64,000 bases of DNA. It comes from Advenella sp048381675 (GTDB lineage: Bacteria; Pseudomonadota; Gammaproteobacteria; Burkholderiales; Burkholderiaceae_B). Positions within the stretch are counted from its first letter, which is position 1. Each line of letters starts with the position of its first letter. Below the pieces are notes generated by a model. The model ran no database searches. It was not told the DNA's origin and saw only the letters and a program-made list of their open reading frames with translations. Shown one piece after another: positions 17,531-26,372 of the stretch. The translations under genes were made by a program, and so were the position numbers. Location of the stretch: positions 62,001 through 126,000 of the forward strand of contig NZ_JBLWIS010000006.1 of assembly GCF_048381675.1 (NCBI RefSeq). Reading direction: 5' to 3'.

Positions 17531-19405
17531 TTATTTCTCTGCATCCGGTTTCCAGACAGTACCGATGGCCAGGGTCTTGAGCTTTTTACGGCTGCCATAC
17601 CAAAGGTTGACCAGTGCCCGGACACCCACGACGGAAGAGAACATGGAGGTCAGGATGCCAAGGGTATGCACCACGGCAAAGCCACGGATGGGGCCACTAC
17701 CAAAGGCCAGCAATGCCAGACCAACAATCAGGGAGGTCAGGTTTGAGTCAAGAATGGTCCCCCATGCCTTGTCAAAGCCGATGTTGATCGCCTGTTGAGG
17801 TGAAGCACCGTTTCGCAGTTCTTCGCGGATCCGTTCATTGATCAGCACGTTCGCGTCAATCGCCATGCCCAGGGTCAGGGCCAGCGCAGCAATACCTGGC
17901 AGGGTAAGCGTGGCCTGCAGCATGGAGAGCAGTGCCAGCAGCAGCAATACGTTGAAGATCAGACCCAGGGAGGAGAAAATGCCAAACAGGTGGTAGTAAA
18001 TAATCATGAATACGGCAATCATGATGAAGCCGTACAGGGTGGAATCAAACCCTTTCTTGATGTTTTCCGCACCCAGGCTTGGGCCAATCGTGCGCTCCTC
18101 GATAATGCTCATGGGCGCGGCCAATGAACCGGCACGCAGCAACAGGGATACGTCGGCCGCCTGCTGGGCCGTCATGCTGCCTGAAATTTCAACTTGTCCG
18201 TTGGGGATTTCACTGCGAATAACCGGTGCGGTCACGACTTGTCCACGGTTGTTTTCAAACAGGATAATCGCCAGCCGTTTGCCAATGTTATCGCGGGTGG
18301 TATCGCGGAAAATGCGGGCTCCCTTGTTGTCCAGGGTCAGATTGACGGTAGGTTCCTGGGTTTGCTGGTTACGGCCGGCCTGGGCGTTTTCCAGGTTTTC
18401 ACCAGTCAGCAGGACCTGGCGGCGCACCAGAATGGGACGGCCATCACTGTCCTTGAAAGACTCCAGTCCGAATGGCACCGTGCCACTGGCCAGGGCAGAC
18501 ATGGCTGCGGGGGAGTCATCGACCATGCGCAATTGCAGGGTGGCGGTACGGCCAAGAATTTCCTTGGCTTTGGCCACATCCTGGATGCCGGGCAACTGGA
18601 CAACAATACGGTCGTTGCCCTGTTGCTGAATCACCGGTTCGGCAACGCCCAATTCATTGATGCGGTTATGCAGGGTAAGAATGTTTTGTTTGAGGGCGGT
18701 TTGCTCTACCCGGGCGATTTCGCTTGGGCTGATTTGTCCGGTCAGGATGAATTTGCCATTGTCGACAGATTCGGTAAAGGTCAGTTCATTGATGCGGTTG
18801 CGGAACGCACCGACGGCTTTGTTGCGGTCGTTCTCGGAGGCAAAAGTGGATACAATGCTGGCGCCTACCTTGTTGACGGATTCAACCTCTATTTTCTGAT
18901 CGCGCAGAATGCTGCGGATGTCGGTGGTCAGGGTGTCGTAGCGCGATTCCAGGGCGCCTTTCATGTCAACCTGCAGCAGGAAGTGGACGCCGCCACGCAA
19001 GTCAAGGCCCAGGTACATGGGGTTTGCGCCAAGGTTGGTCAGCCAGTCGGGCGATCCGGACAGCAGGTTCAGGGCAACCGTATAATCGGGCTCTTGTGTA
19101 TTGGTATTCAGGCTGCGCTCAAGAATGTCTTTGGCCTTGAGTTGGTTGTCGGTGGAATCAAAGCGGATGCGGATGGTGCCCACCGGACCATTTTGCTGAA
19201 AATAGGAGCCCGTGTAAGGAAGGTTATTCTGTTTAAGGATATTGTCAACGCGGCTTAACAGTTGTTGATCGACCTTGAGTGTAACGTTTGCGCTAGAAAC
19301 CTGGACAGCAGGCGATTCCCCGAAAAAGTTCGGGATGGTGTAAATAATACCGATTACCAATGCAACCAGTACCATTAGGTATTTCCAGAGAGGATAGCGG
19401 TTCAT
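17531..19405 (-). CDS. secD: Protein translocase subunit SecD
   Basis: 624 residues. One N-terminal membrane helix (KYLMVLVALVIGIIYTIPNF), the large P1 periplasmic domain, and a C-terminal block of five helices. It has DLRGGVHFLLQVDM and GMAIDANVLINERIREE, both SecD signatures. Partner of SecF downstream and YajC upstream. Confidence 0.97.
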   Translation of the reverse strand: MNRYPLWKYLMVLVALVIGIIYTIPNFFGESPAVQVSSANVTLKVDQQLLSRVDNILKQNNLPYTGSYFQQNGPVGTIRIRFDSTDNQLKAKDILERSLNTNTQEPDYTVALNLLSGSPDWLTNLGANPMYLGLDLRGGVHFLLQVDMKGALESRYDTLTTDIRSILRDQKIEVESVNKVGASIVSTFASENDRNKAVGAFRNRINELTFTESVDNGKFILTGQISPSEIARVEQTALKQNILTLHNRINELGVAEPVIQQQGNDRIVVQLPGIQDVAKAKEILGRTATLQLRMVDDSPAAMSALASGTVPFGLESFKDSDGRPILVRRQVLLTGENLENAQAGRNQQTQEPTVNLTLDNKGARIFRDTTRDNIGKRLAIILFENNRGQVVTAPVIRSEIPNGQVEISGSMTAQQAADVSLLLRAGSLAAPMSIIEERTIGPSLGAENIKKGFDSTLYGFIMIAVFMIIYYHLFGIFSSLGLIFNVLLLLALLSMLQATLTLPGIAALALTLGMAIDANVLINERIREELRNGASPQQAINIGFDKAWGTILDSNLTSLIVGLALLAFGSGPIRGFAVVHTLGILTSMFSSVVGVRALVNLWYGSRKKLKTLAIGTVWKPDAEK

Positions 19406-19427
19406 GCCGTAGCCGTATAAATATGTT

Positions 19428-19462
19428 GATTAAAAAAAGAAAGCCCTTAAAAAATTAAGGGC
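19428..19462 (-). terminator. Terminator or attenuator between yajC and secD
   Basis: An 8-bp stem GCCCTTAA/TTAAGGGC with a four-base loop. On the minus strand it is followed by TTTCTTTTTTT, a good intrinsic terminator. It lies between yajC and secD, genes usually cotranscribed, so it may reduce secDF expression relative to yajC. Confidence 0.7.
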
Positions 19463-19471
19463 AGGGCAGCC

Positions 19472-19819
19472 TTATAGGGATTTGATGGTGCCTTTGGGCA
19501 GAATATTGGTAACGGCTCCGCGCTGCAGCAGGACTTCAACGGGTTTTTCGGCCAGTTCAGCCACTTCAATGGTAATGTAGTTGTCGGTTACCTTGCTGAC
19601 TTTACCCAGCAGGCCACCTGAAGTAATCACTTCATCACCTTTGGCCAGTGCTTCGACCATGGCTTTATGTTCTTTCTGGCGTTTCATTTGTGGGCGGATC
19701 ATCATGAAATAAAGCACCACAAACATGAGGATGATTGGTAAAAAGCTTGCCAATCCACCTGCGGCACCCTCGGGGGCGGCTTGAGCGATAATAAGTTGTG
19801 ATAAATCTGTTGCCAGCAT
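19472..19819 (-). CDS. yajC: Sec translocon accessory protein YajC
   Basis: 115 residues with one N-terminal membrane segment followed by MMIRPQMKRQKEHKAMVEALAKGDEV, the YajC signature, and a small beta domain. TTGGAG ribosome-binding site upstream. Order tgt–yajC–secD–secF is the standard arrangement. Confidence 0.96.
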   Translation of the reverse strand: MLATDLSQLIIAQAAPEGAAGGLASFLPIILMFVVLYFMMIRPQMKRQKEHKAMVEALAKGDEVITSGGLLGKVSKVTDNYITIEVAELAEKPVEVLLQRGAVTNILPKGTIKSL

Positions 19820-19872
19820 GGGGTAACTCCAAAAAAATAATTATATTAACGGGATATTGTAGCGGAACTTGA

Positions 19873-21012
19873 TTATTCGATGCCTCTTGCGCGATCTTTT
19901 GCGAATTGTTCTTTCCATTGTGCAAACGTGCCGTTTTCCAGTGCCGTGCGCATTTCTTTCATCAGGTTCAGATAGTAATGCAGATTGTGAAGGGTGTTCA
20001 GGCGGGCACCGGTAATTTCATTGGCTTTTTGCAGGTGATGCAAGTAGGCGCGGGAAAAATGGCTGCAGGTATGGCAGTGGCAGCTCGGATCCAGTGGACG
20101 GGTATCATCCTTGTAACGGGCGTTACGGATCTTGATGTCGCCAAAGCGGGTAAACAGCCAGCCATTGCGGGCATTGCGTGAAGGCATGACGCAGTCAAAC
20201 ATGTCAACGCCGTTGGAGACACCATCAACCAGGTCTTCGGGGGTGCCCACGCCCATCAAGTAACGGGGGGCATTTTCAGGCAGTTGATGCGTGATGTGCT
20301 GCAAAATACGCAACATGTCTTCTTTGGGCTCACCCACTGACAGGCCGCCGATGGCATAGCCATGGAATCCGATATCGGTCAGCCCGGCGAGGGACTCATC
20401 GCGCAGGGACTCATACATGCCCCCCTGGACAATGCCAAACAGGGCGTTGGGGTTTTCCAGTTTGTTAAAGGCGTCCTTGGAGCGTTTGGCCCAGCGTAGC
20501 GACATGCGCATGGAACGGGCCGCCTCTTCTTGCGTGGCCGGCCGGCCATCAATCATGTAGGGCGTGCATTCATCAAATACCATGACGATATCGGAATTCA
20601 GGGAGCGCTGGATGCGCATGGACTCTTCGGGTGTCAGCAGCAGCTTGGCGCCATCAATGGGTGAAGAGAACTTTACGCCTTCTTCGGTTATTTTGCTGCG
20701 CAGGTCACTGAGGCTGAAGACCTGAAAGCCACCGGAATCGGTCAGGATGGGCTTGTTCCATTGCATGAATTGATGCAACCCGCCGTGTTTTTCAATCACC
20801 TCGGTACCCGGACGTAGCCAAAGGTGGAAAGTGTTGCCCAGAATAACCTGGGAGCCGATTTCTTCGAGCTCGTGCGGCAACATGGCCTTGACACTGCCAT
20901 AGGTGCCTACCGGCATGAACATTGGCGTTTGCACGGTGCCATGGTTCAGGGTAATGCTGGCGCGTCGGGCCTTACCTTCGGTTTTTAACAGTTCAAACTT
21001 GAGTCCTGACAT
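19873..21012 (-). CDS. tgt: Queuine tRNA-ribosyltransferase
   Basis: 379 residues. Exchanges guanine 34 for preQ1 in GUN tRNAs. It has the substrate pocket DSGGFQVFSL, the aspartate-containing DMFDCVMPSRNARNG, and the C-terminal zinc site CHCHTCSHF with a following HH. Downstream of queA with 50 bases between, and followed by yajC. Confidence 0.97.
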   Translation of the reverse strand: MSGLKFELLKTEGKARRASITLNHGTVQTPMFMPVGTYGSVKAMLPHELEEIGSQVILGNTFHLWLRPGTEVIEKHGGLHQFMQWNKPILTDSGGFQVFSLSDLRSKITEEGVKFSSPIDGAKLLLTPEESMRIQRSLNSDIVMVFDECTPYMIDGRPATQEEAARSMRMSLRWAKRSKDAFNKLENPNALFGIVQGGMYESLRDESLAGLTDIGFHGYAIGGLSVGEPKEDMLRILQHITHQLPENAPRYLMGVGTPEDLVDGVSNGVDMFDCVMPSRNARNGWLFTRFGDIKIRNARYKDDTRPLDPSCHCHTCSHFSRAYLHHLQKANEITGARLNTLHNLHYYLNLMKEMRTALENGTFAQWKEQFAKDRARGIE

Positions 21013-21062
21013 ATCTTTTCTATATAAATAATTTTGATCGGGGCAGATGGGCTGCGTTTGGT

Positions 21063-22121
21063 TTAGGCGCGTGGCGAGATGAACATGGCGTCACCATAGC
21101 TGAAAAAACGGTATTGTTGCTGGATGGCATGTTGATAGGCATGGCGCATGGTGTCAAGCCCACAGAGGGCAGAAACCAGCATGAGCAGGGTGGATTGGGG
21201 CAGGTGAAAATTGGTAAGGAGCCCGTCAATGACCTGGAACTCGTAGCCTGGGGTAATGAACAGGCGGGTATCGGCCGAGTGGGCAAGCGGACATTTTGGC
21301 CCGGCCAGGCCACCTTGATGGGCTGCCGATTCCAGCGCACGCACGCTGGTCGTGCCTACGGCAATCACGCGTCCACCGTTGGCCCGGGCTTGTAAAATGG
21401 CATCCACGGTTTCCTGTCCAACGGTATACCACTCGGCATGCATGATATGGTCTTTTAGCTGTTCAACCCGTACCGGCTGAAAGGTGCCTGCACCCACATG
21501 CAAGGTGACAAAGGCACAGGCAATACCGGCGGCTTTTAGTTCCTGTAACAGGGCATCGTCAAAATGCAGGCCGGCAGTCGGTGCGGCTACCGCACCGGGT
21601 TCCTGGGCGTAGACGGTTTGATAGCGCTGTTCATCGGATGAATCGGCGTCGTGCTGGATATACGGTGGCAAAGGTGTTGCACCGTATTGATCCAGCAGGT
21701 CCAGCACATTGCCAGGAAAGCGAAGGTCAAACAATTCACCTTCGCGGCCAAGCACTTCCGCTTCAAAGGCGTTTTCAAAAACCAGCCTGGTGCCTGGCTT
21801 GGGTGATTTGCTGGACTTGATGTGTGCCAGGGTGCGGGTAGGTTCGATAATGCGCTCGATCAGGGCTTCGATTTTTCCGCCACTTTGTTTTTGACCGTGC
21901 AGGCGTGCCTTGATGACCTTTGTATTGTTAAAGACAAGCAGGTCGTTGGGTTTGAGCAGTTTCACGATATCGGGAAAGGCAAGGTCGTGCAGCTGGTCTT
22001 GCGGGTCGATATGCAACAGGCGGCTTTGTCCGCGAGAGGCAGGAGGTGTTTGGGCGATAAGCGCTTGTGGCAACTCATAATTGAAGTCGGCAACAGTTAG
22101 CGTATTATTGATCTGATACAT
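21063..22121 (-). CDS. queA: S-adenosylmethionine:tRNA ribosyltransferase-isomerase
   Basis: About 352 residues from the ATG at 22121; a start at 22181 would add 20 residues and is less typical. Transfers ribosyl from SAM to preQ1 to make epoxyqueuosine. It has FNYELPQALIAQTPP at the N-terminus, AAPTAGLHFD and VGAGTFQPV in the core, and TNFHLPQSTLLMLV near the end, all QueA hallmarks. It works in the same pathway as the tgt gene downstream. Divergent from upp. Confidence 0.95.
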   Translation of the reverse strand: MYQINNTLTVADFNYELPQALIAQTPPASRGQSRLLHIDPQDQLHDLAFPDIVKLLKPNDLLVFNNTKVIKARLHGQKQSGGKIEALIERIIEPTRTLAHIKSSKSPKPGTRLVFENAFEAEVLGREGELFDLRFPGNVLDLLDQYGATPLPPYIQHDADSSDEQRYQTVYAQEPGAVAAPTAGLHFDDALLQELKAAGIACAFVTLHVGAGTFQPVRVEQLKDHIMHAEWYTVGQETVDAILQARANGGRVIAVGTTSVRALESAAHQGGLAGPKCPLAHSADTRLFITPGYEFQVIDGLLTNFHLPQSTLLMLVSALCGLDTMRHAYQHAIQQQYRFFSYGDAMFISPRA

Positions 22122-22310
22122 GAAAACAGCAAAGGTAAATGGAAAAATATCGGAGGGCGTATTATCATTCGGCATGGTCATCGCCGCGGAAGGGGTTATT
22201 ATAAAGCGAGTTTAACCCTACGCCATTGAAATGAATGGATCGGGAAAGTTATGCCCCTTTCCAAGGCTGGCAGACCGAATATATTGATTTGTGAATCCAT
22301 CGGAGAAATT

Positions 22311-22946
22311 ATGGCCATCCACGAGATCCGGCACCCCCTTATCAGACATAAACTGGGCATCATGCGCAGTGCAGATCTGAGTACCAAAAGTTTTCGCGAA
22401 CTGGCCCAGGAAATTTCGGCATTGCTTACTTACGAGGCCACTAAAGACTTTCCGCTTGAAAATACGACCATCAAGGGGTGGTGCGGAAATGTGGTGGTGG
22501 AAAAGATTGCCGGCAAGAAAGTGACGGTGGTGCCTATCTTGCGTGCCGGTATTGGCATGCTGGAAGGCGTTCTTTCTTTGATCCCGGGTGCCAAGGTCAG
22601 CGCAGTAGGCATTGCCCGCAATGAAGAAACCCTTGAGGCCGGCACTTATCTGAAAAAACTGGTGGGTGACCTGGACCAGCGGATTGCCCTGATTATCGAT
22701 CCGATGCTGGCTACCGGCGGTTCCATGGTGGCAACCATTGACATGCTGAAGGCGGCTGGTTGCCGCGAGATCCGCGCTCTGGTTCTGGTGGCGGCACCGG
22801 TGGGCATTGAAAAAGTGCTTAGCCTTCATCCTGATGTGGATATTTATACGGCTTCAGTTGATGAGGGTTTGAACGAAAATGGCTATATCATTCCCGGTTT
22901 GGGTGATGCCGGTGACCGGATTTTTGGCACCCGGCAGAAAGATTAA
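22311..22946 (+). CDS. upp: Uracil phosphoribosyltransferase
   Basis: Salvages uracil to UMP with PRPP. 211 residues from the ATG at 22311, which has a GGAGAAAT ribosome-binding site; an upstream ATG at 22251 would add 20 residues and lacks one. The PRPP loop IDPMLATGGS lies at about residues 130–139. The C-terminus NENGYIIPGLGDAGDRIFGT is typical. Confidence 0.95.
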   Translation: MAIHEIRHPLIRHKLGIMRSADLSTKSFRELAQEISALLTYEATKDFPLENTTIKGWCGNVVVEKIAGKKVTVVPILRAGIGMLEGVLSLIPGAKVSAVGIARNEETLEAGTYLKKLVGDLDQRIALIIDPMLATGGSMVATIDMLKAAGCREIRALVLVAAPVGIEKVLSLHPDVDIYTASVDEGLNENGYIIPGLGDAGDRIFGTRQKD

Positions 22947-23020
22947 GGTGTCATCCACCAGGCAGTTTTTATATTGGGGCGATTCGCCTGTTGCCTTGTT
23001 GTTATACATGAAACAATAAG

Positions 23021-23048
23021 TTGACACTTTTTTTAAGTGTTTTATCTA
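23021..23048 (+). promoter_or_regulatory. Probable sigma70 promoter of the yqjD-like operon
   Basis: A consensus -35 TTGACA (23021–23026), 16 bases, then TATCTA as -10 (four of six). It is about 60 bases upstream of the DUF883 gene start and follows the upp gene, so the operon has its own promoter. Confidence 0.6.
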
Positions 23049-23108
23049 GGGTGATTCCCAAAAATCATATATGATGTTTCGAACCCCTTAACTTTTTGGA
23101 GAAAGCAA

Positions 23109-23426
23109 ATGGCCGTACGAAAAAGTCTGGAGCAAACCGAAGAGCAGTTGCTGGAAAGCCTGCGCAAAAGTATTGAAGATGCTGAATCGTTGTTGAAAGA
23201 GGCCGCAGGTGCCGGTGAAGAAAAAGCGCATGAATTAAGGGCAAGGGCGATGAATGCCATTCACCGGGCGACTGACAGCTTCAAGGAAACCCAGGAAAAA
23301 GCGATTGTCCAAAGCAAGGAAGCCGTGCGGGTGACCGATGAGTACGTACATGAAAATCCATGGCGCTCAATTGGCATGGTGGGTCTGGCCGGCTTGTTGT
23401 TGGGTGTTATCATTGGTCGTCGTTAA
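23109..23426 (+). CDS. DUF883 (ElaB/YqjD-like) membrane-anchored protein
   Basis: 105 residues. A long amphipathic, highly charged coiled-coil-like region is followed by a C-terminal hydrophobic anchor (SIGMVGLAGLLLGVIIGRR). This is the ElaB/YqjD family, in which some members bind ribosomes at the membrane in stationary phase. It heads a three-gene cluster matching the E. coli yqjD–yqjE–yqjK order. Confidence 0.9.
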   Translation: MAVRKSLEQTEEQLLESLRKSIEDAESLLKEAAGAGEEKAHELRARAMNAIHRATDSFKETQEKAIVQSKEAVRVTDEYVHENPWRSIGMVGLAGLLLGVIIGRR

Positions 23427-23450
23427 GCATTATTAAAGGGTATCGCCTTT

Positions 23451-23843
23451 ATGACCGTCAGGCATGATCTGAAAAATGCGGTTGGCAGCCTGTTTAAAAT
23501 CGCTGCCACCCGCATGGAGTTGTTTGGGCTTGAAGTGGCCGAAGAAAAAGAGCGTATGCTGGGCATGCTGTGGTTGAGCATGTTTGGTTTCGTTTTTTTC
23601 ATCTTGGCCCTCATGAGCGCAACTGTATTGGTTGGCCTGTATTTTTGGGGTACCGAATACCGTTTTGTCGTGTTGCTGGGGCTGGTGTTGTTTCATACCC
23701 TGGCTGCACTGGCCTGCTTTTTCTATGTCCGTTCCTGTCTCATCAGGAAAAATCTGCCGTTTTCTGCAACGGTCAAGGCCTTGCAAGATGATGCGCAGTG
23801 TCTGCGGGGCAACACGGCAGCAGCCACAGAGGAGCGCCCATGA
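23451..23843 (+). CDS. YqjE-like (phage holin family) membrane protein
   Basis: 130 residues with two central membrane segments and a preceding amphipathic helix (LFKIAATRMELFGLEVAEEKERM). It matches the Phage_holin_3_6/YqjE family. It follows the DUF883 gene by 24 bases and its stop codon overlaps the next start (ATGA at 23840). Role unknown beyond the family's association with stress-induced membrane proteins. Confidence 0.87.
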   Translation: MTVRHDLKNAVGSLFKIAATRMELFGLEVAEEKERMLGMLWLSMFGFVFFILALMSATVLVGLYFWGTEYRFVVLLGLVLFHTLAALACFFYVRSCLIRKNLPFSATVKALQDDAQCLRGNTAAATEERP

Positions 23844-24244
23844 ACCGAAAAGAACGGGAGTTGCACAAACAGTTGCTGGTTGCCCGGATAGACGTCGAGC
23901 GGGAAATTGCCAGCCTGAGCTTCAGGAAACTGAGCCTCTCGGCTTCTCCGCGTGCGCTGAGGCAGCAATTGTGGCAAAGCGGCAGCCTGGGCTTATCCCG
24001 CATGACTGGCATTCCTTCAACCTTGTTTGCTTACCTGGAAAAGAACCCACGTCTTAGCCTGCTGGTTGGCCGGTTTTTGCTGCGCTCCAGCAAAACCCGT
24101 TCAAAAGTGCTTAAGCCGGTGGTGCTGGCGGCGGTTTCCTGGTTTGTGTACCATAAATTCCAGAGTCGGGAAAGCAAGTCGCCTTCCCGCCAGCCGGTGG
24201 CTACAAACCCAGATCCTTCCATAGAGAATCCACCCGGGTTTTGA
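23840..24244 (+). CDS. YqjK-like protein
   Basis: About 134 residues from the ATG at 23840, preceded by GAGGAGC, translationally coupled to the yqjE-like gene. A basic, Arg-rich N-terminal half is followed by a hydrophobic segment near residues 95–105 (VLKPVVLAAVSWFVYHKF). It is recognised mainly by position after yqjD/yqjE-like genes. The last 44 bases overlap the end of the convergent ubiD gene. Confidence 0.7.
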   Translation: MNRKERELHKQLLVARIDVEREIASLSFRKLSLSASPRALRQQLWQSGSLGLSRMTGIPSTLFAYLEKNPRLSLLVGRFLLRSSKTRSKVLKPVVLAAVSWFVYHKFQSRESKSPSRQPVATNPDPSIENPPGF

Positions 24245-25784
24245 CATCAGGATCCCGCTGGATGGGGGTGCCCCATTCCCGTTGGGTTTCGCCTGGCCAT
24301 TTATTGGTGGCATCCAGCCCCATTTTGCCGCCCAAGCCAGAAACCGGAGAGGCAAAGTCCAGGTAATCAATGGGGGTGTTTTCCACCAGTAGCGTGTCGC
24401 GTACCGGGTCCATCCGGGTTGTCATGGCCCAGACGACTTCTTTCCAGTCTCGGGTGTCTACATCGTCATCAACCACAATAATGAATTTGGTATACATGAA
24501 CTGGCGCAGAATGCTCCAGACACCAAACATGACGCGTTTGGCATGGCCTGCATACTGTTTGCGGATGGAAACCACCGCCAGCCGGTAGCTGCAACCTTCC
24601 GGTGGCAGGTAGAAGTCGACGATTTCAGGTAATTGCTTGCGTAGCAGGGGAACGAACACCTCGTTAAGGGCAACCCCCAGTACAGCAGGCTCATCGGGTG
24701 GTTTGCCGGTGTAGGTTGAATGGTAGATGGGGTTTTTGCGCATGGTAATGCGCTCAACCGTAAATACCGGGAACCAGTCCTGCTCGTTGTAATAGCCGGT
24801 ATGGTCGCCATAAGGGCCTTCCAGTGCCATTTCGTAAGCGGATTGTTTGGGTGGCGTCATGCCTTCGGGGACCGCGGGTGCCAGGGCCCGTGGATCGGAT
24901 GATGGCAGGATATGCCCTTCAAGGACGATTTCTGCCGAAGCGGGAATGGATAAATCACTGCCAATCGCCTTGACCAGCTCTGTGCGCGAGCCGCGTAGCA
25001 GGCCGGCAAACTGGTATTCCGACAGGCTGTCGGGAACAGGCGTCACGGCACCCAGGATGGTGGCCGGGTCTGCCCCCAGCGCAACGGCGATGGGAAACGG
25101 CTTGCCCGGGTTAGCTAGCGCGAAATCACGGAAATCAAGGGCACCGCCACGATGTGACAGCCAGCGCATGATTAATTTATTGCGGCCAATCAATTGCTGG
25201 CGGTAAATGCCAAGGTTTTGGCGCTTGGCAAGTGGGCCTTTGGTAATGACCAGGCCCCAGGTAATCAGGGGCGCCACATCGCCCGGCCAGCATTTTTGGA
25301 TTGGCAGGCGGTTAAGGTCAACGTCATCGCCTTCAAAAATAATTTCCTGGCAGGGGGCGTGGCGATGCATTTTGGGCGCCATGTCCCACAGGGCCGATTT
25401 AAGCATGGAGACTTTGCCAAAAGCGTCTCTCAGGCTTTTGGGGGCTTCAGGCTCACGCAGGGTAGCCAGCAATTCGCCAATTTCCTTAAGGGCGCTGGTG
25501 CTTTCGGCTCCCATGCCCCATGCAACCCGCTGGGGGGTGCCAAACAGGTTGGCAAGAACCGGTATGTCAGAAAGCTGGCCATTGTGCATGGTTTTTTCAA
25601 AAAGCAGGGCGGGCCCTTCCTTGCGCAATACGCGATCGCTGATTTCCGTCATTTCAAGATGGGTGGAAACCGGTATTTGAATGGCTTTCAGGTTATTCAG
25701 TTTTTCGAGCTGACTGAGGAAGTCACGCAGGTCACGGTATTTCAATTTATTCGACCTATCAGAAGTTTGATAAAGAAGATTCAT
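24201..25784 (-). CDS. ubiD: 3-octaprenyl-4-hydroxybenzoate decarboxylase
   Basis: prFMN-dependent decarboxylase of ubiquinone synthesis. About 527 residues from the ATG at 25784; a longer frame to 25895 would run into the insertion element. It has LKYRDLRDFLSQLEKLNNLKAI at the N-terminus, then EGPYGDHTGYYN and DDDVDTRDWKEVVWAMTTRMDP, all characteristic of UbiD. The promoter-side flank is occupied by the IS200/IS605-type element, so original upstream control may have been lost or replaced. Its 3' end overlaps the yqjK-like gene by 44 bases, convergent. Confidence 0.95.
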   Translation of the reverse strand: MNLLYQTSDRSNKLKYRDLRDFLSQLEKLNNLKAIQIPVSTHLEMTEISDRVLRKEGPALLFEKTMHNGQLSDIPVLANLFGTPQRVAWGMGAESTSALKEIGELLATLREPEAPKSLRDAFGKVSMLKSALWDMAPKMHRHAPCQEIIFEGDDVDLNRLPIQKCWPGDVAPLITWGLVITKGPLAKRQNLGIYRQQLIGRNKLIMRWLSHRGGALDFRDFALANPGKPFPIAVALGADPATILGAVTPVPDSLSEYQFAGLLRGSRTELVKAIGSDLSIPASAEIVLEGHILPSSDPRALAPAVPEGMTPPKQSAYEMALEGPYGDHTGYYNEQDWFPVFTVERITMRKNPIYHSTYTGKPPDEPAVLGVALNEVFVPLLRKQLPEIVDFYLPPEGCSYRLAVVSIRKQYAGHAKRVMFGVWSILRQFMYTKFIIVVDDDVDTRDWKEVVWAMTTRMDPVRDTLLVENTPIDYLDFASPVSGLGGKMGLDATNKWPGETQREWGTPIQRDPDVKTRVDSLWKDLGL

Positions 25785-25854
25785 TATAGGGTATCCGGTG
25801 GCCATTGGCGCATGCCGCATCTTATTTATTACTGTTGAACTAAACGTGCGTAAT

Positions 25855-25886
25855 TCTCCACCTATCATCTCTGATTTAGGTGGAGA
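25855..25886. repeat. Left-end hairpin of the insertion element
   Basis: A perfect 10-bp stem TCTCCACCTA/TAGGTGGAGA with a 12-base loop, between the tnpA stop and ubiD. Subterminal hairpins of this kind are bound by TnpA in single-stranded form in the IS200/IS605 family. Confidence 0.65.
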
Positions 25887-25895
25887 TGTAAGCAC

Positions 25896-26324
25896 TCACG
25901 TCCTATCAGGGCGTTCCTGTTTTTCGATATACTGCCTAATCGTGTCAATAGTGGCACCACCCGTCGTCAGTAAACAATATGCCCTGGTCCACAGTACAGG
26001 TTTCCAGTAAAACTGGGCTAAATGCGTTGCAAATTCCTTTCTCATTAAACGGCTGGTGACCGTTTTCAGATTATTGATAAACTTGCTTGGCATGATATTA
26101 GGGTGCATATCAAGCAGTAAATGAACATGATCGGCTTCGCCATTGAACGCCAGCAACTGAACTTCCCATTTTTGGCAAAGGTTGGTAATCATAATTTTGA
26201 GCCTGTCAAGCATATCGTCCGTAAAGCACTTTCTGCGGTATTTAGTGACTAACACTAAATGGTAAGTAAGTTTATAAACACAGTGGTAATGTGATTTTAT
26301 CTGATTATTCATCATTGACACCAA
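25896..26324 (-). CDS. tnpA: TnpA, IS200/IS605-family HUH transposase
   Basis: 142 residues, the usual size. The metal-binding HUH motif is H66-V-H68 (GEADHVHLLLD) and the catalytic tyrosine is Y132 (IRQYIEKQ). Conserved blocks YHLVLVTKYRRKCF and the WKPVLWTRAYC region are present. The enzyme cuts and rejoins single-stranded DNA for the element's peel-and-paste transposition. It reads toward ubiD, with 111 bases between. Confidence 0.95.
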   Translation of the reverse strand: MVSMMNNQIKSHYHCVYKLTYHLVLVTKYRRKCFTDDMLDRLKIMITNLCQKWEVQLLAFNGEADHVHLLLDMHPNIMPSKFINNLKTVTSRLMRKEFATHLAQFYWKPVLWTRAYCLLTTGGATIDTIRQYIEKQERPDRT

Positions 26325-26372
26325 GTATAAATAATGCTAGTTTATACCTATATTTCACTAGCCTGACAAGCG

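Noticed and set aside
18194..19258. 354-codon plus-strand frame opposite secD
   Set aside because: Antisense shadow of a strongly conserved gene; no protein family resemblance.
25194..25838. 214-codon plus-strand frame opposite ubiD
   Set aside because: Antisense shadow of ubiD.
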